A DNA stretch of 64,000 bases from Ypsolopha sequella (taxonomy: Eukaryota > Arthropoda > Insecta > Lepidoptera > Ypsolophidae): assembly GCA_934047225.1 (NCBI GenBank), contig OW203984.1, positions 7,201,201-7,265,200 on the forward strand, read 5' to 3'. Both the position numbers and the translations under genes were made by a program. The notes under the pieces were generated by a model. The model saw only the letters and a program-made list of their open reading frames with translations. It made no database searches and was not told the DNA's origin. Numbering within the stretch: the first letter of the stretch is position 1; each line of letters starts with the position of its first letter. Shown piece by piece: positions 32,274-44,952 of the stretch.

Positions 32274-32808
32274 TTAGGGTTCCGTAGTCAACAACAAGGA
32301 ACCCTTGAAGTTTCGCCATGTCTGTCTTTCTGTCTGTCTGTCTACGGCTTAGCTTAGAGACTATTGGTACTAAAAAGCTGTAATTTGGCATGGGTATACA
32401 TATTTATCACGCCAATAAAGTGGTACAGTAACATTTTGAAAAAAACTATGATTTTTTTTTTCTCGTCTATCCCTTAGTATGGGATGTCGTTGGATAGGTA
32501 ATTTAAAAATATTGGGGGTGTGAGAAGGCCATTTTTCGATCCAGGGTTCCGTATGCGAAATATTAAGAGTCAAGTCCCTGCCAGCGAAACGGTTGTATTT
32601 GGAGACGTGAAAAAAATCACGGCAGTAGTATACATAACGAAATTAAAAGGAAAACTATTACAGCTAAGTAGGCTTTACAAGTTTATTCATTTATTTATTG
32701 GGAAACAACGAGTACAGATCGCGCCAAACTTTTAGTCCCCTCTGTATTATAATTGATAATGGTACTGAAACCTTCGTGCGCGAGTCTGGCTCGCACTTGG
32801 CCGGTTTT
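32274..32808 (+). mobile_element. Dispersed element R3, divergent copy
   Basis: It begins TAGGGTTCCGTAGTCAAC, has TGTCTGTCTGTCTAC and ends GTCTGGCTCGCACTTGGCCGG. The middle differs from the 290-bp type, so it is a sub-family or mosaic. No ORF retained. Confidence 0.65.
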
Positions 32809-32964
32809 AAGTGATCGATTGGAACATTTAACTTGATATGTTCATAATCAAACAATTTAATTTGTAGCAGCAACCATAATTTGATAGCTGTAAGCAATTA
32901 TTTTTTCCTTCGTAGTAAAAGTTGTTCAAAATGACCACACATTTCTGTTACACCTTGAATAAGG

Positions 32965-33338
32965 ACCGGCAATTGAGGATGCATATACCGCCATCAAGTC
33001 AGTCCAAGGCATGGTGGGCCACCTGGTTTTGTGCCTGTTTGAGAGCTGTTCTCTTACTCTCCCCCAAATAACTTCGGGGGGATTGCGAGTAGGCCGGTGG
33101 TACCTTTACAGTCAAGCCCAGCATCAGCTTTACCACCAATGACATGCTAACATATTATCATGACATTAATCCCTGAGGGGGTGTCAGAAGTGCTCTCAAG
33201 TGTGAACTGTGAAAAGCAAGTCACACTTGGTGCATACGCGCAATCGAACACAAATTAATGTGCAATGCAGGTGTTGAACCCACGACCTCTGGGTTAGCAG
33301 GCGAGTGCTCTGCCACTCGGCCACAGAGGCGCTATTAA
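32965..33338 (-). mobile_element. SINE S2 with tRNA-Ser-like head
   Basis: Read on the minus strand, it starts CGCCTCTGTGGCCGAGTGGC (A-box region), followed by GCCTGCTAACCC and GTGGGTTCAACACC (B-box-like). The body ends in TATACCGCCATC...CCGG. The 3' part recurs at 6540-6665. The head cannot be a working tRNA because it lacks a proper acceptor stem. Confidence 0.75.
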
Positions 33339-33656
33339 ATCAAATCATAGGAAAAATTGTGTTTTTAAGATTTTTAGAGTAAGATCTTTCTTAATAAAAT
33401 CTTACTTATTGTAATTATAAATAAAATACCACAGTCGCAGTAATCACCCATAAGGTGCTAAACGATATTTACTACAAGAACCTTAACTGAGGTTTGTATG
33501 AAAGTTTGATTTCACCGTACTTGTATGCCTATGTAGCTCTAGTAGTAATACTGCTATCTCTATGATAATTCTATCAACAGTTCTTCCATTTCATATCGTA
33601 CGTAATGCCTTTCTTGAACATTGATTGAAAAACCAAACTTTGTCAACATAAATAAG

Positions 33657-34044
33657 TTTTCAATGCAAGTGCTCGTAAAGGCCCACTTTTTATGCATCAA
33701 AACCGAACAGAAAGTCGATTATTTTGCCCTAGGGCTTTATTATTATTATTTTTTTAATTTATTTACAATAGTTGGCTAACCCGCAGCCTTTCCTGTGTAC
33801 CACAAATGTTATACTTTTTTTCCACTGTTTAACGGCTCTGGATACAGTCTTTTTGAGCAAATCATAATTTAAAGTTCACAAGATTATATTTGTTTTATTT
33901 CCTCACACTATGCATTGAAAAACGCAGTATAATACATGGGCGTAAGAGCAATAAATTACACGGTTACGTTTAAAACACTAGCTACGCTCGTGTTTTAAAT
34001 CGTTCTTGTAATTTATTCCTTTTCGCCCTTGTAGCATAAACTAC
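33657..34044 (+). mobile_element. MITE family M3, copy 2
   Basis: It runs from CAATGCAAGTGCTCGTAAAGG to CGCCCTTGTAGCATAAACTAC. It is inverse to 9519-9903 and parallel to 54604-54996, with point differences only. Confidence 0.8.
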
Positions 34045-36132
34045 TATTATAAAGCCTATACGTATCAGATATCTGTGTTGGTTAATAATAACATTAATAG
34101 GTTATAATTATAATATAATAAAATTAATAGTATTTTCTCTAATTTATCGTACTATATTGGAAGTTAGTAATGCAATTAGAGCGCAAAATAAAAATAACAC
34201 CAGTTGACTACGTAAACTCAAGCTTCTGTCACAGGAGCGTAGACAGAGATGGAAATCCTTCAGCTACCATTCTGACACATATCTTTCCACACATACCAGT
34301 CTAGCCGTACAAGCTTTTCTATTGAAGATTTCCAAGTGCCAGTGTTGACTTGGCCAGTAGGTCACTATTAAGGCACCATATATTTATTTCGTCTATCTTC
34401 TTTAATTTTTTTTTTTATATTCCCAAAAACCGAAGCAATCCTTTTTCCAATCTAGTCTCTAAATCTTTTTTCAGATCGTAACGATCCGTTATGTTATATT
34501 GATATTTCTCTCTCTATCATTCAATGTCAATCAACAATTAACTTAAATTATATTCACGCCTGTCTCCCAGAGGGGTAGGCATAGACTATAGATTTCTATT
34601 TGTTACGATCCTAACATACCTCTTTGACTTCTTTCACATCCATCAATCTAGTCATACAAGGGTTCCGGGTTCAAAAGTACCCCCCTTTTTCAGTATATCG
34701 CCAATTTGGTCGGCATACGTTTTTCTAGGGATGAATAGGTAATGAATAAGGAATAATTAAATAACTGTTTATATTACTTATAGTACTGGGCGCCCTTTGG
34801 CGAAAATAACTTCATAGTGCTTCCGTGTTACGGAGAATTCTAGTATCGGAGCACACATATTTATTTATTATTATTACGTGCTATTGTTAGTTTTACAAAG
34901 TCCAAGAATGAATCTGTTAATGTGTTGGAACCCTGCTTTGGGTATTATTAGTCCAATTTTTTTTCTCTATTTTTGTATATTACTAACCCTAGGATAGGCC
35001 CAATTAAGTTTTTTCTGTAATACTTACCATTTGAGTAAATAAATAATTATGTATTAGGAAATAATAAACAAGTATTACCGTCTGAAGCCGATGTTTTCTT
35101 TGGCGAAACACGAAGCAGGTTTCTATTCGAGCAAATAATTTTGCGATCCATGTTCACTATCACTTTACGTAATTCTTTTATCGTTCACAGTCAAGTTCCT
35201 TTACCTATCGAATTTTGGACAAATACCTAATACGGTTGGCTAAACGTTCTGTCCGCGAAATCAATCAACTTTATCATTTTGTCGTGTAGATTAGATAATA
35301 ATAGTTTGAATTTTTTTGAGTGTATATTATATAAAAAACATAGCGTGTGCGAATTAAACAAAACACTGGTTTGGAACTAAATAAACATATTAAAATTATT
35401 TGTTTAATTTCACCTAAGCTACATTATGAACTGCTGTATTGGTTATCAATGTGTAACTAAATAAATGCATACGAGAATCATGCAAATATCTACTTAATCT
35501 GTTGATGTTTCAATAATCTTTGATCTTTTATCAAATTATATTTAGGTACATAACATGTACCTATAATAACTTTTAATTATATTCAAATGTATGTTTATAC
35601 ACAAGATAAACTCTAGATTGATAACTTTATAACGTAAGAAGCCATTCAGAAATCACCCCGTATAAATACGGAAGGTAAATTGTTATTGCAATGTACGACA
35701 CGCAGTGTTGCCAACTTTCTCCTCAAATAGCACGCTATTAAAAAAAAAAAAACAGGTCTTATATCCAAGTATGTCTCTAAATATCTACACGAATTAGGTT
35801 TTTTTTTAATGTAACGTCCTCAAAAAGTTTTTATGTACATCAGACTCACTCGATGCATCGGTTTTTGAGTTTCCAATAATTTATTATGTGGTTTTGCTTG
35901 TGTTCCGAACGGAAAGACATAGAAGCTTGGATAGATATTTATAAAAGTTAATAAAGTGGAAGAAAATAAATATGTTTTCACATAAATCGGTACACATTTA
36001 AACAGAACTAATAAAGATTAATTTATTTGACTTTTTAATAAATCAATACTAAATAAACTAAACTATGAAAAATACAAACTTAAATAACAATAAAATCTTA
36101 ATTAAAGTAACTAACAAAAATATATAAAAAAA
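34045..36132. other. Region without gene; LINE tail fragment in the middle
   Basis: On the minus strand, 34550-34760 matches the LINE tail at 57003-57200 (CGCCTGTCTCCCAGAGGGGTAGG; AATCTAGTCATACAAG). The rest is AT-rich with no ORF. Confidence 0.4.
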
Positions 36133-36400
36133 GGTCAAGTGCGAGTCCGACTCGCGTTTCTAAGGTTCCGTAATTTTTTCACATTTTTTGGTGAAAAAAA
36201 TCGATTATAGGTCATATATACTTATAATTATTATTGGTTTTTCAAAGATTTCTCGAAATCAGTGCTATTAAACAAAGTTAAAGTATATATTTTTTATAAT
36301 CATCTCTTTAATATTATACTATTTTGATATATGTGTCATGTGGGCAAGTTAATGCTATTTTATGCAAAATCTCAAGGTGCTAAAAATCTGAGATTGAAGA
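36133..36400 (-). mobile_element. Dispersed element R3 variant, truncated
   Basis: GTCAAGTGCGAGTCCGACTCGCG, TTTCTCGAAATCAGTGC and TTTAATATTATAC words follow the order seen at 17725-18360 and 55188-55560. The end with TACGGAACCC is missing. Confidence 0.6.
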
Positions 36401-37069
36401 AATCACGTCAAATTGACCATCATCAACGCCTACAAATATAAAAATATACGTATTAATCTATAAGATGCATCCGACCCAGAATCTAGAACCGATATTTAGT
36501 TTTACTGATATTAAAATAATGAGAATTAAGAAGGTTAATATATACGAATAGTAGGCGATGGATTTATTATCTCTTGACTCTAAACAAACTTGCGATAAAT
36601 GAAAATAATAGAGTGGGTATTTTTTAGCGGATATTTTCCCCTAGATTTAGTTCCGAAAGAAAGTTGGCAACACCCAAGTAAAATTTTTCAACTATATCCT
36701 GACAGATTAACATGTTAAGCCTCAGATATACTTTTATCTCTCACGGTAGATTTTGAAGTGCCTGATAAATTAACTCAGACGATAACAATTGATTTAGACG
36801 TCTACATAACGCAAAAATCAAAGAACTGACTGACTTGACTATTTTACTCCACTATACCATTGTCTAGATATTCATATGTAGAAGCGCTTCCATGACCTAA
36901 ATTAGCAACTCGATATATCGACGGAAACGGTACTGGAATAACAATCCTATCAGCGCATTGCAAAGTGGCTGTTACGACGATCACTGCGTCTCTGGATAGC
37001 ACAAAATAGGAGAAAATAATACTTTTCACATGAAAACGATGACCTTTCAAAACATTTTTTGTGTAATGT

Positions 37070-37563
37070 TTAAGGGGCTTCAGAAGCAAAACTGCGTTTA
37101 CAGGCGTTTTTAAATTGGTTTAAACTCTCTATATGAATATCACAAAACTTTGAAAAAAATATATCACACATATTGACCCATGTCCCGTAATTGTGATGTT
37201 TTAAAATCATAAAAGCTTTAACCTACAACGAGAAAATAAATACCTTTAATTACCTTTCAAATGCTTTAAAAATCTGATAAATAGTTTAAACTTTTTAAAT
37301 TCAAAAGAGACAAGGTTAAAACTTATACACACACACGAGCAATACAAAAATCTAACACAATGATGTTTAAAACTTTTAAATATCAAACTTAACACATGAG
37401 GAAAGCATTATTTTCTCTATTTTACGCTACCCGGCGACACAGCGATCGTCGTAACAGCCACTTTGCAATGCACTCTGACATGAACGTTATTTCTATTTCG
37501 TTATTGTCGATATTTGTACAGACATATTTCGAGCTGCTAATCTAGCTTACTGAAGCCTCTTAA
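37070..37563 (-). mobile_element. MITE family M8 with TTAA ends, copy 2
   Basis: It runs from TTAAGGGGCTTCAGAAGC to GCTTACTGAAGCCTCTTAA, the inverse of 14780-15278. The internal CGTCGTAACAGCCACTTTGC recurs inverted outside the element at 36950-36980. That outside piece (36880-37055) is a further truncated relative. Confidence 0.7.
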
Positions 37564-37737
37564 GTTATTAAATTATCTAACCATTAGTGTATTGCTTGAA
37601 AATAAATAACGTCAATTTGTGGTGTAGATGCATGAAATCAGTAATTATTTATAAATTTAGTCATTGTTTTGAAAGCAGTTGATTTGTGGAGCTTCACGAC
37701 GGGATATTCGAGATGGTGCTGTATTTTTTACTCTTTT

Positions 37738-38243
37738 TAAGAGGATGGCATACCCTAGCAACTTTTTTTATTACCCGTCCAGCACAATAAGTCTAATGGC
37801 AAAGACTTTATTTGCTTTTCATAGAGGCGATTATATGTTGGCTCTTTGGCCTCTTGTTCTTGGACGCGTAATATAGTGATCAAGCAGCAAAACAACAAAT
37901 TGGTGTGTTTTTAGCTAATACTAAAATATTTTTTTGGGAAAAATATATTGAATTTAGGTGATATACATTCATATTTCTATTACCTATTTTATGAAAAAAA
38001 AATCAAGTTGATCTCTTAACCGCGTTCTTAAAGCGAACGTTTGAAAACCAAAAAAAAAGAGGGTGCAAAACATTTTTCTTTTCAAAAGTATAAATCTTAG
38101 TACATTGTTTATACGTAAGATCCCTAGAGAAAAGATTAATAAACCAAATATATTTTTTCCAAATATAGTCCGAATTTTTAAAAACGAATCCTACATAGCC
38201 TGGAGTTGGTCATGCTCTAGGCTCAGGTACAGTCTTAAGTTAT
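37738..38243 (+). mobile_element. 500-bp repeat pair, copy 1
   Basis: It is the inverse of 60345-60845: TTATTACCCGTCCAGCACA, ATAGAGGCGATTATATG and CTCTAGGCTCAGGTACAG occur in the same order. Short frames in both copies differ and are not proteins. Confidence 0.75.
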
Positions 38244-38800
38244 ATCCACTAAGGAGTTAAAAGGAAGCAAGAAACGGCTTAGCACAGCTTTGGCTGGGGG
38301 AAGCACCTTCATAATCTATATTTTTTTCTTCGTTGCCTGATGGAAATCTTAGATGAGACCTAGAAAAAGCGCGCTCAGCCATAAAGGGGAAGAAATAAAA
38401 GTTTATAACACCTCAGCTCGAATTCAAGTTTCGCCCCCACTTTTCCACGCCTCGGGTCGGGCGGCAGGGCGGTCCAGGTGAGGCTGACTACAACGCGCGA
38501 TCATTTAGGTATTTTCTTTTTACGGTGAAAATAATGTTTTCTTCATTTTATTTTATAGCCTGCAGCTGCTTTACACTAATAATCTGCGAAAGTCTGTATG
38601 GACGCAAACCAGTACCAAAAATAATACTAAACTGAAATACCACGCAACTGACTGTTAGCCTTAGAGTAAAATATGAAGGCATGTATACTCTAAGCTGTTA
38701 GCACTTTCTCGGTACGGCTTCTAATGATTCATGTTCAAATAAATAACGTTCAGTCCCTTTTTGTAACAAGACAACGCTACTCATTCTCAGCATGCCCAGC
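38244..38800. other. No feature recognised
   Basis: Unique-looking sequence with a slightly GC-richer part at 38440-38500. No ORF or repeat was noticed. Confidence 0.3.
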
Positions 38801-38807
38801 ACTCGTA

Positions 38808-38957
38808 GCATAGTGTTTAATCGCGCGCGACGCCACTCCGTTGAATCACAAGTGCGAGGAGCGTGACACTATGTTTTTGCGATTAAACAGTATGTCACGC
38901 TCCTCGCACCTGTGATTCAACTAAGCCGCGTCGCGCGCGATTAAACACTATGCTACC
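38808..38957. mobile_element. Foldback MITE M12 (TAGCATAGTGTTTAATCGCGCGCGACG)
   Basis: The arms GTTTAATCGCGCGCGAC and GTCGCGCGCGATTAAAC, with CGAGGAGCGTGACA / TGTCACGCTCCTCG, make a hairpin of about 150 bp. Half of it recurs at 45676-45762. Confidence 0.8.
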
Positions 38958-39185
38958 GGGCCTGCACGCTTCCACTGCGATTAGTGCAAACAAAAAAAAT
39001 ATAGCTACTGCAAGTTGATATGTGTAGGTCACTATCTTTATTCTTACCTGCATGTGCAATCAATACCAAGCTGAATCATTAACAAGAATCGATTGCATTG
39101 ACCCACCTTTCGAATATCGATTCCATAAATTTCAAAAACAGATAAATATGTATAGAGGTGTACTCGTATTACGCGACAGGCGGGA

Positions 39186-39752
39186 TTGCGCCGTGCGGGC
39201 GAGTTCATACTGACATGTGAAGTGAGGCGTACATGTGAGTTAATGGTGACCACATGTCGCATATTACGTGGCGACACCGATTGCCCAGCGATGGTGGAGC
39301 AAGTCTGTAGGCTGTTTGCTCCTAATAAATACACCCGAGCACGATCGCATCGACTACTGTCAGTGCCTGCCACCAATACTGTAGCACACCTCGATTCTCG
39401 AGTAAAAATAAGTAATTTGATATTATGATTCATTTAGTAAAATAAAGTTCATACATGACTGGAGCGTTTATACCCGACAATTTTTTATTTAAGAACAATA
39501 TAACGAAAAACATTGATAAAGTGCAAAAGTTTGGTTATTATCTTTACTCTTTACACGTAAAGAAAAAGACAGAGACAAAGGCAAACGCTCGGTGCGCCCT
39601 TAATGCGCGGGACTACGAAGCTTAACGCTCTCTTGACCTCAGTGCCATACCGTGACTTATTTTTTGACAGATTGATGGATGTAATGCGAGAGTGCTTAAG
39701 GTTCTGTGAGAAAGAGGCTTCTCTGACTATGCCCCTACATTTAAACTGTTAG
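39186..39752 (+). mobile_element. Jockey-like LINE ORF tail split by a MITE fragment
   Basis: The first part (39186-39428) reads CRLFAPNKYTRARSHRLLSV to VKISNLIL. The second part (39618-39752) reads KLNALLTSVPYRDLFFDRL to MRECLRFCEKEA and a stop, then an AT-rich tail ending in (AAAT)n near 39911. Together they resemble the end of a jockey/R1-type reverse-transcriptase ORF. Between them lies a half copy of MITE M2 (39449-39604). The family call is from memory of typical tails. Confidence 0.5.
39449..39604 (-). mobile_element. MITE family M2, half copy
   Basis: CTTTACACGTAAAGAAAAAG and AACGCTCGGTGCGCCCTTAA are the inverse of 8744-8830. Only one TIR is present. It separates the two parts of the LINE tail. 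Confidence 0.7.
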
Positions 39753-40081
39753 GTAAATTATTTTGTTTTGCCATATTATGTTGAATTTTAATTTTATGTG
39801 TAAACTATAGGTTTGTGTGAATGTTTTTATTTGTATTTGTAAAAACTTAATTATACAGTGCAATGGATTTCTATCTGTAATGCTGTATAAATAATAAATA
39901 AATAAATAAATGTGTGTAACTCGCCTGCACTTCTGCTATATCACACAGACTGGAAGGTCTGGAGGTACACCGAAAGGTTATTGACAATTTTTACCTACTC
40001 CCATACTGCTATAAAGTAATTGCAACATCAAAAGCACCTACATTGTTTATTCGATGTTATAATATTACATTATAGCCGCAA

Positions 40082-40343
40082 GGTTAAATAATATTAGTTG
40101 GCGAAACTCAAAACATAGGTAGTACTAATCTATATGAACAATATTGTTAGTATGGGAGCTAAGCGAAATTCGTATCTTTTTTTCTCTTCCTCCCATACAA
40201 ATGGCCCCGATCAGCTGACTGGTCCAGTATGGAAATGTGAAAACAAATTTGAAGAATTTCGCTTAGCTCCCATACAAACAATTGTTCATATAGGCTAGTA
40301 CTACCTATGATTTGAGTTTCGCCAACTAATATTATTTAACCTT
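40082..40343. mobile_element. Foldback MITE M13
   Basis: Near-perfect arms of about 95 bp: GGTTAAATAATATTAGTTGG with CCAACTAATATTATTTAACC, and TATGGGAGCTAAGCGAAATTC with its inverse. The loop is about 70 bp with GATCAGCTGA. No ORF. Confidence 0.85.
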
Positions 40344-40894
40344 ATATATAAATAAGTTTCATTTCATTTCATTTCACCACTCATAGCGCTAAATCCGTAG
40401 CTGGGACGTAGAAATAATCATCGGTGAAATGTGGGTGTACGAGTATGGACTGTGTCTTGACCTTCACAGATCACAGTCTTAAAGAAACACAACTCTGACA
40501 TCTCCTTGGAGAATTCATGTAGTCACGACTGTGTATAACTAAAGATGATATTATGTGAATAGACTCATAAAACTCAGCATTTTTTATGAAACCACAAAGG
40601 GTGCAGTTTGCATATGAAAAACGTAAATAAGCAAAAATTCTGCTATCTCACTTGGTGTACCCTCCTCACAAGGTTTAACGAGTCGCCCGACACATTGTGG
40701 TCACAAATTGTTATTTACATGACATGAGCAGCATAAACATCGCAATATTGAAATGTCGCAAAAATCTCATTATTGTCAATTTGTCATACTTCTCACAATA
40801 TTATACGAGTACTTACCGTATGATTTGTATATTATATCATTATTGTGATATGTATAGGTATTTACCTATAGTATAAATATACATACGTTTGTAT

Positions 40895-41543
40895 ACAAGG
40901 TGAATTTGTCAAAATCGTCCAAATTCATACTTGAGCCTTGGTAACTCATCAGCATCATGAACCAATAACGATTTTTGTAAAATTCATGAAACTAAATTTC
41001 GACTCCCCATAGTGATTCACTCAGGACTCGGAGTGAATTACTATGGGAAGTCGAAATTTCATTATACGAATTTCACAAAAAATGTTATCGATTCATGATG
41101 CTGATCACTTACCAAGCCTCCAGTTGTTAAGACTTCATTTATCAAATTTAAAAAGCACCACCAATCCACTTCATTCCCTTTCCCATTCAATCCATTCATT
41201 CCACGGGATCTCATTCACTCACCGATCCAAACTCACCATGTTAAGACCTCGCTGTAATACAGTCTAAATATTATTATAAAATAATATATAATTTCGTGAA
41301 CTATGCGTGTACAAAGCACCAGGATTGATCAGGGGGCCCCCAGCCAGCAGCAGAGATAACCAGGAAGATCAATATCATCAACTACCTGTAAGTCCCTCCA
41401 ATTTCCTTTGGTGCTCTCTTTTTACATTTCAAAGCAGACACAACACGACGCTCGATAAATCTAAATTTTAATCACCATACAATACAGTCCACAACATAAT
41501 ACCAGTATGAATTTGGACGATGATCAAAAAGTCACCTTGTATA
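40895..41543. mobile_element. TIR element M14 with internal palindrome
   Basis: The outer TIRs GTATACAAGGTGAATTTG...CCAAATTCATAC and GTATGAATTTGG...CACCTTGTATAC are about 40 bp. An inner palindrome at 40933-41115 pairs GACTCCCCATAGTGATTCAC with its inverse and GCATCATGAAcc with its inverse. The middle (41120-41500) is unpaired. The frame at 41043-41267 is not protein-like. A single end, CACCTTGTATA, recurs at 43413. Confidence 0.75.
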
Positions 41544-42261
41544 CCGACACTGTTCATTTATGTCTATCTTTATCAAAGAAGTAGTCTACTTGTTAAATTG
41601 CACTTTTGTCTTATTTTTAATTTTAATTTGTCCCTTTTTTAATTTTAGTTTTAGTTAAATTGTTCATATTTTTCTAGTTTTTGTTTATTTTAAGTCTAGT
41701 AGACTGTAAAATTATTAAATGTGATTTATGTTAAGTTTCATCTGGGTTCCCGCGTAACAGAATTACCTAGTGTGGGACCCGCTGGTAATTGTCATTTTGT
41801 GATTATTTTTTTTTGCTTCGTAAATATTTCGTATTTCGTACCGATTTTACTGTGAAGAGGGTATGTTTGTCGTTTGAGTTTTGTCTTTTAGAGTGAAAAA
41901 CTTAGAGATGGGTTTCATTAGTATCTTCCCGCATGACATATACCCCACCTTCTAACCACTAGGTACATAACGATATTACTAGCGTTATTACAATTTATTG
42001 CTTTGTGTCTAGCGGACTGCGGATTGTAATAGCTATTGCTCGCGGCTTCGCCCGCGCTTGTTTTCTTTGCATTTTTCAGGATAAGAAGTAGCAATATCTA
42101 AAGAAGGACAAACCAACAAACACACTTTCGCATTTACAATTGGGGTACGGATGTTGGGACGTATACAAAAGTGTCGTATGAAGATCAAATTCGCAAAACG
42201 CTGAAGCTTAAAACAAACACAAAATATTCAATCGATAAAAAAACCTGTTTTTTTATATTAA

Positions 42262-42385
42262 ATATATTGTCGGGAGCCTGGTCACAGCGTGACCTGTAAA
42301 CATGACGTTCTCTCTCAAAAAGGATGGTCGACTCTTGTCGGAAGCCTGTTCGCAGCGTAAGCTGTGAACGTGACGTCTGTCTCGT
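42262..42385. repeat. 66-bp tandem duplication
   Basis: TGTCGGGAGCCTGGTCACAG and TGTCGGAAGCCTGTTCGCAG, each followed by GTGAACGTGACG-like text, lie 66 bp apart. Divergence between units is moderate. No function is evident. Confidence 0.5.
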
Positions 42386-42607
42386 GGATGACTTTTGACG
42401 CATTGGACGGCAAAAGGAGAACTTATAAAATAAAGAAAATAATCTTTTATAATCTTCAGGATAAGCGAAGCTTTCCAAATTTATACTTTTGTACTTTGTT
42501 ATTGTTGTCCTTTTCGTCATTTAGAGAGGATTATTTCTATGTTTCAATAATCATTTATTATAATTACGAAATATTACTTCATTTGAAATTATTGTTGCTG
42601 GAAATCT

Positions 42608-43740
42608 GATTGAATCCTTAGAATAATAACGCCTAGAATGATAGTTTCCTTCAACCGATCTCTCCAAAGTGAGGCAAAAAGATAATTCATGTGGGCGTAA
42701 GCATCATGTAGCTACGTAGCGCATAAACAATGTTGCTAGTAGTACGCATTTTCCCTAAAGTAGGGAAATTGGAACTGTTACTTAACGACTCGGAATTATT
42801 ATTTCTTGGTATATACATTACACAGCGCAGTTTATTATAGTGTTGGAATCAGTATACATTATATGCCCATATAAGCACGAATTAATATATAACATATATT
42901 ATATAGAACTACAAAACAGTGACTCACTGACATGGTTGTTTGGGTAGCAGGAGTAGTCTGATACGGTAGTGATGTATGTATGGAATTTCAAGTGTCTAAT
43001 ACTGACCGGGAATCTTCGGAACTATGTATGGAGCAATTCTATAAACTTGAAATGTGGCAGGTGGGGTGAATAAAAAAACATGTTGAGTAACTACGTTTCT
43101 CTTATATTTGAAAAAATGAAACGAGCTTTGCCGCGTAGTGGTCGCCACAACAACCTAATGGCCTTGGAACTCTGTTTTCTAAACAATTGTCGCTTAGATG
43201 ACAGCATTTGCGAAATGTTGTCTTTTTTAGATTCATAAAAGAATCGAATTTTTAAATACCGTTCAACAACAAGCCGCGCCACTTAGAAATTAAAACAACG
43301 TAAAATAGATAACATAAGCAAACATTTAACAAAAATATTTAGTATACAAAACCCGAAAAATTTTTATTTATTGAAATGATGAATCTTGGTCCTGACCACT
43401 TACCGAAAGTCACCTTGTATATTAGTACTAATTTGGGGAATATTTTTTTTTCTTTTACTGGCATCATTTTAATACAATGGCGTCTACCAAGATTACGTAC
43501 GATTATTTCTGTTTAATTTTATGTTTTTCGTTAAGTTATAATGTGAATTGTAGTACTTAGAGGTGGAATGTGATGTTATAGTGTTTATTATGTTTTTCCG
43601 TTGTATTGTGACACCCATTGACCGCACAAACCATCATTTTCAATTTAATTTCCGAGAGTTGTTATATGGCCTGGTTTTACTCGCTTCACTTATTGTGCGC
43701 GGACTTGGTTTCTAGGCGTTATTATTCTAAGATTGAATCA
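42608..43740. mobile_element. 1.1-kb element M15 with 30-bp TIRs
   Basis: GATTGAATCCTTAGAATAA with ACGCCTAGA on the left is inverse to TCTAGGCG, TTATTATTCTAAGATTGAATC on the right. The inside is AT-rich. A 63-codon minus frame (43091-43282) resembles nothing I know. No transposase is visible, so it is non-autonomous or decayed. Confidence 0.6.
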
Positions 43741-44340
43741 TTAATGACTCCTTGATATGTGTTACTAATCCAATTTCAATACCGACGCTTTGTTTAAAGA
43801 TGAGTACATATCTGCTTTATGACAATTAGTGCACCAAGATAAGTATGTAAAATGTAGCTACGTAATTATTCTAAGGGTCATCTACATTTTGTGGGTTTAG
43901 TCATTTAGTTCCATCATTTGTTTTGCTGAGATGATATCTCTGTACATTATCAAAACATTATGTTAATAATTAACAAAGTTATGTGAATTACATTGCCACG
44001 GGGGTTTTCTTGATTAAAGTAATTTGGTAGGGTTATCGTATCACATTCATTAAGTATAAAGAAATATATATACGAGAATAAGTTTAAATGGCGTTGTTTT
44101 ATTGTAATATATTTTATTTATAATCTTGTGGTAATACTATTCTTAACAATTTTTGTTTTAATACAAATAAACAATTTCAAGATATGATCTTACTGAAAAT
44201 TTGTTAATATTGTCTTATCTCTACATATTTCTTATCGCACTGTGAAATTTGGAAATTTGGACTTGAATAAGAAAGATATAGAATTTCTGAAATGTGGATA
44301 ATCGTCGCACAGAAAAACCGCGGAAGTCACAAATTGGTGT

Positions 44341-44489
44341 TGATTTGGTGTAGCACATCTTAATTAATTTGACAGGACTAAACTTAATTCAAGCGTTCTG
44401 TCCTTGTATTTTCGATAAAGAAAGAAAAAGACTGGGCGCTTAAAAAAAAATTAAACCTGTCAAATAAGTTAAGTCGTGTTACGCCGAAT
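44341..44489. mobile_element. MITE family M6, copy 2
   Basis: The left end is slightly changed (GATTTGGTGTAGCAC) and the right end GTTACGCCGAATC is intact. The inner arms pair as in the other copies. Confidence 0.8.
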
Positions 44490-44773
44490 CGACACAATTG
44501 GCTTAGTTGCAGTAAAAATACTGCAAATGGCATTTCATAAAAACTGTAGCAAAGAAATTGTTCAAGGAGCATTTTTAATTTCAGAAGAACTTCAGATGAA
44601 AAATTCTTTCATCTTACTTTATTAAAAATAAATTTACAATTCCCATAGCTTACTTTTTAAAAGTTTTTTTTTTCAGAGAATTTACGTCATTTTAGTGCAT
44701 AGTTTTCATTTTTTTGGTATATAAGTTAACCATTGTTTTTTCATGATTTTTTTAAAGAATTGTCCGATGACCT

Positions 44774-44952
44774 TGTCACTTGAGAAATTAAGACATTATA
44801 ATGATTGTGATGTGTCATTGCTTATAAAAAGTAGTCTGTCTCTGTCTGTCTACACATCTGTCATCTAGCTGTCAAATTGGTCGGAAGCAAATTATTATAA
44901 ATGTATAGAGATTGCAAAGGACACATTTCTAAATAGCAATTTCTCAAGTGAC
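44774..44952. mobile_element. Short TIR element (GTCACTTGAGAAATT)
   Basis: GTCACTTGAGAAATT and AATTTCTCAAGTGAC bound about 179 bp, which includes a CTGTCTCTGTCTGTCT tract. Non-coding. Confidence 0.7.

Noticed and set aside
33265..33338. tRNA-Ser gene on the minus strand
   Set aside because: It is the head of SINE S2. The 3' half is diverged and the 3' body recurs elsewhere.
39044..39433. 129-codon minus frame
   Set aside because: The plus strand of the same stretch carries a LINE-like frame, so the minus frame is its shadow.
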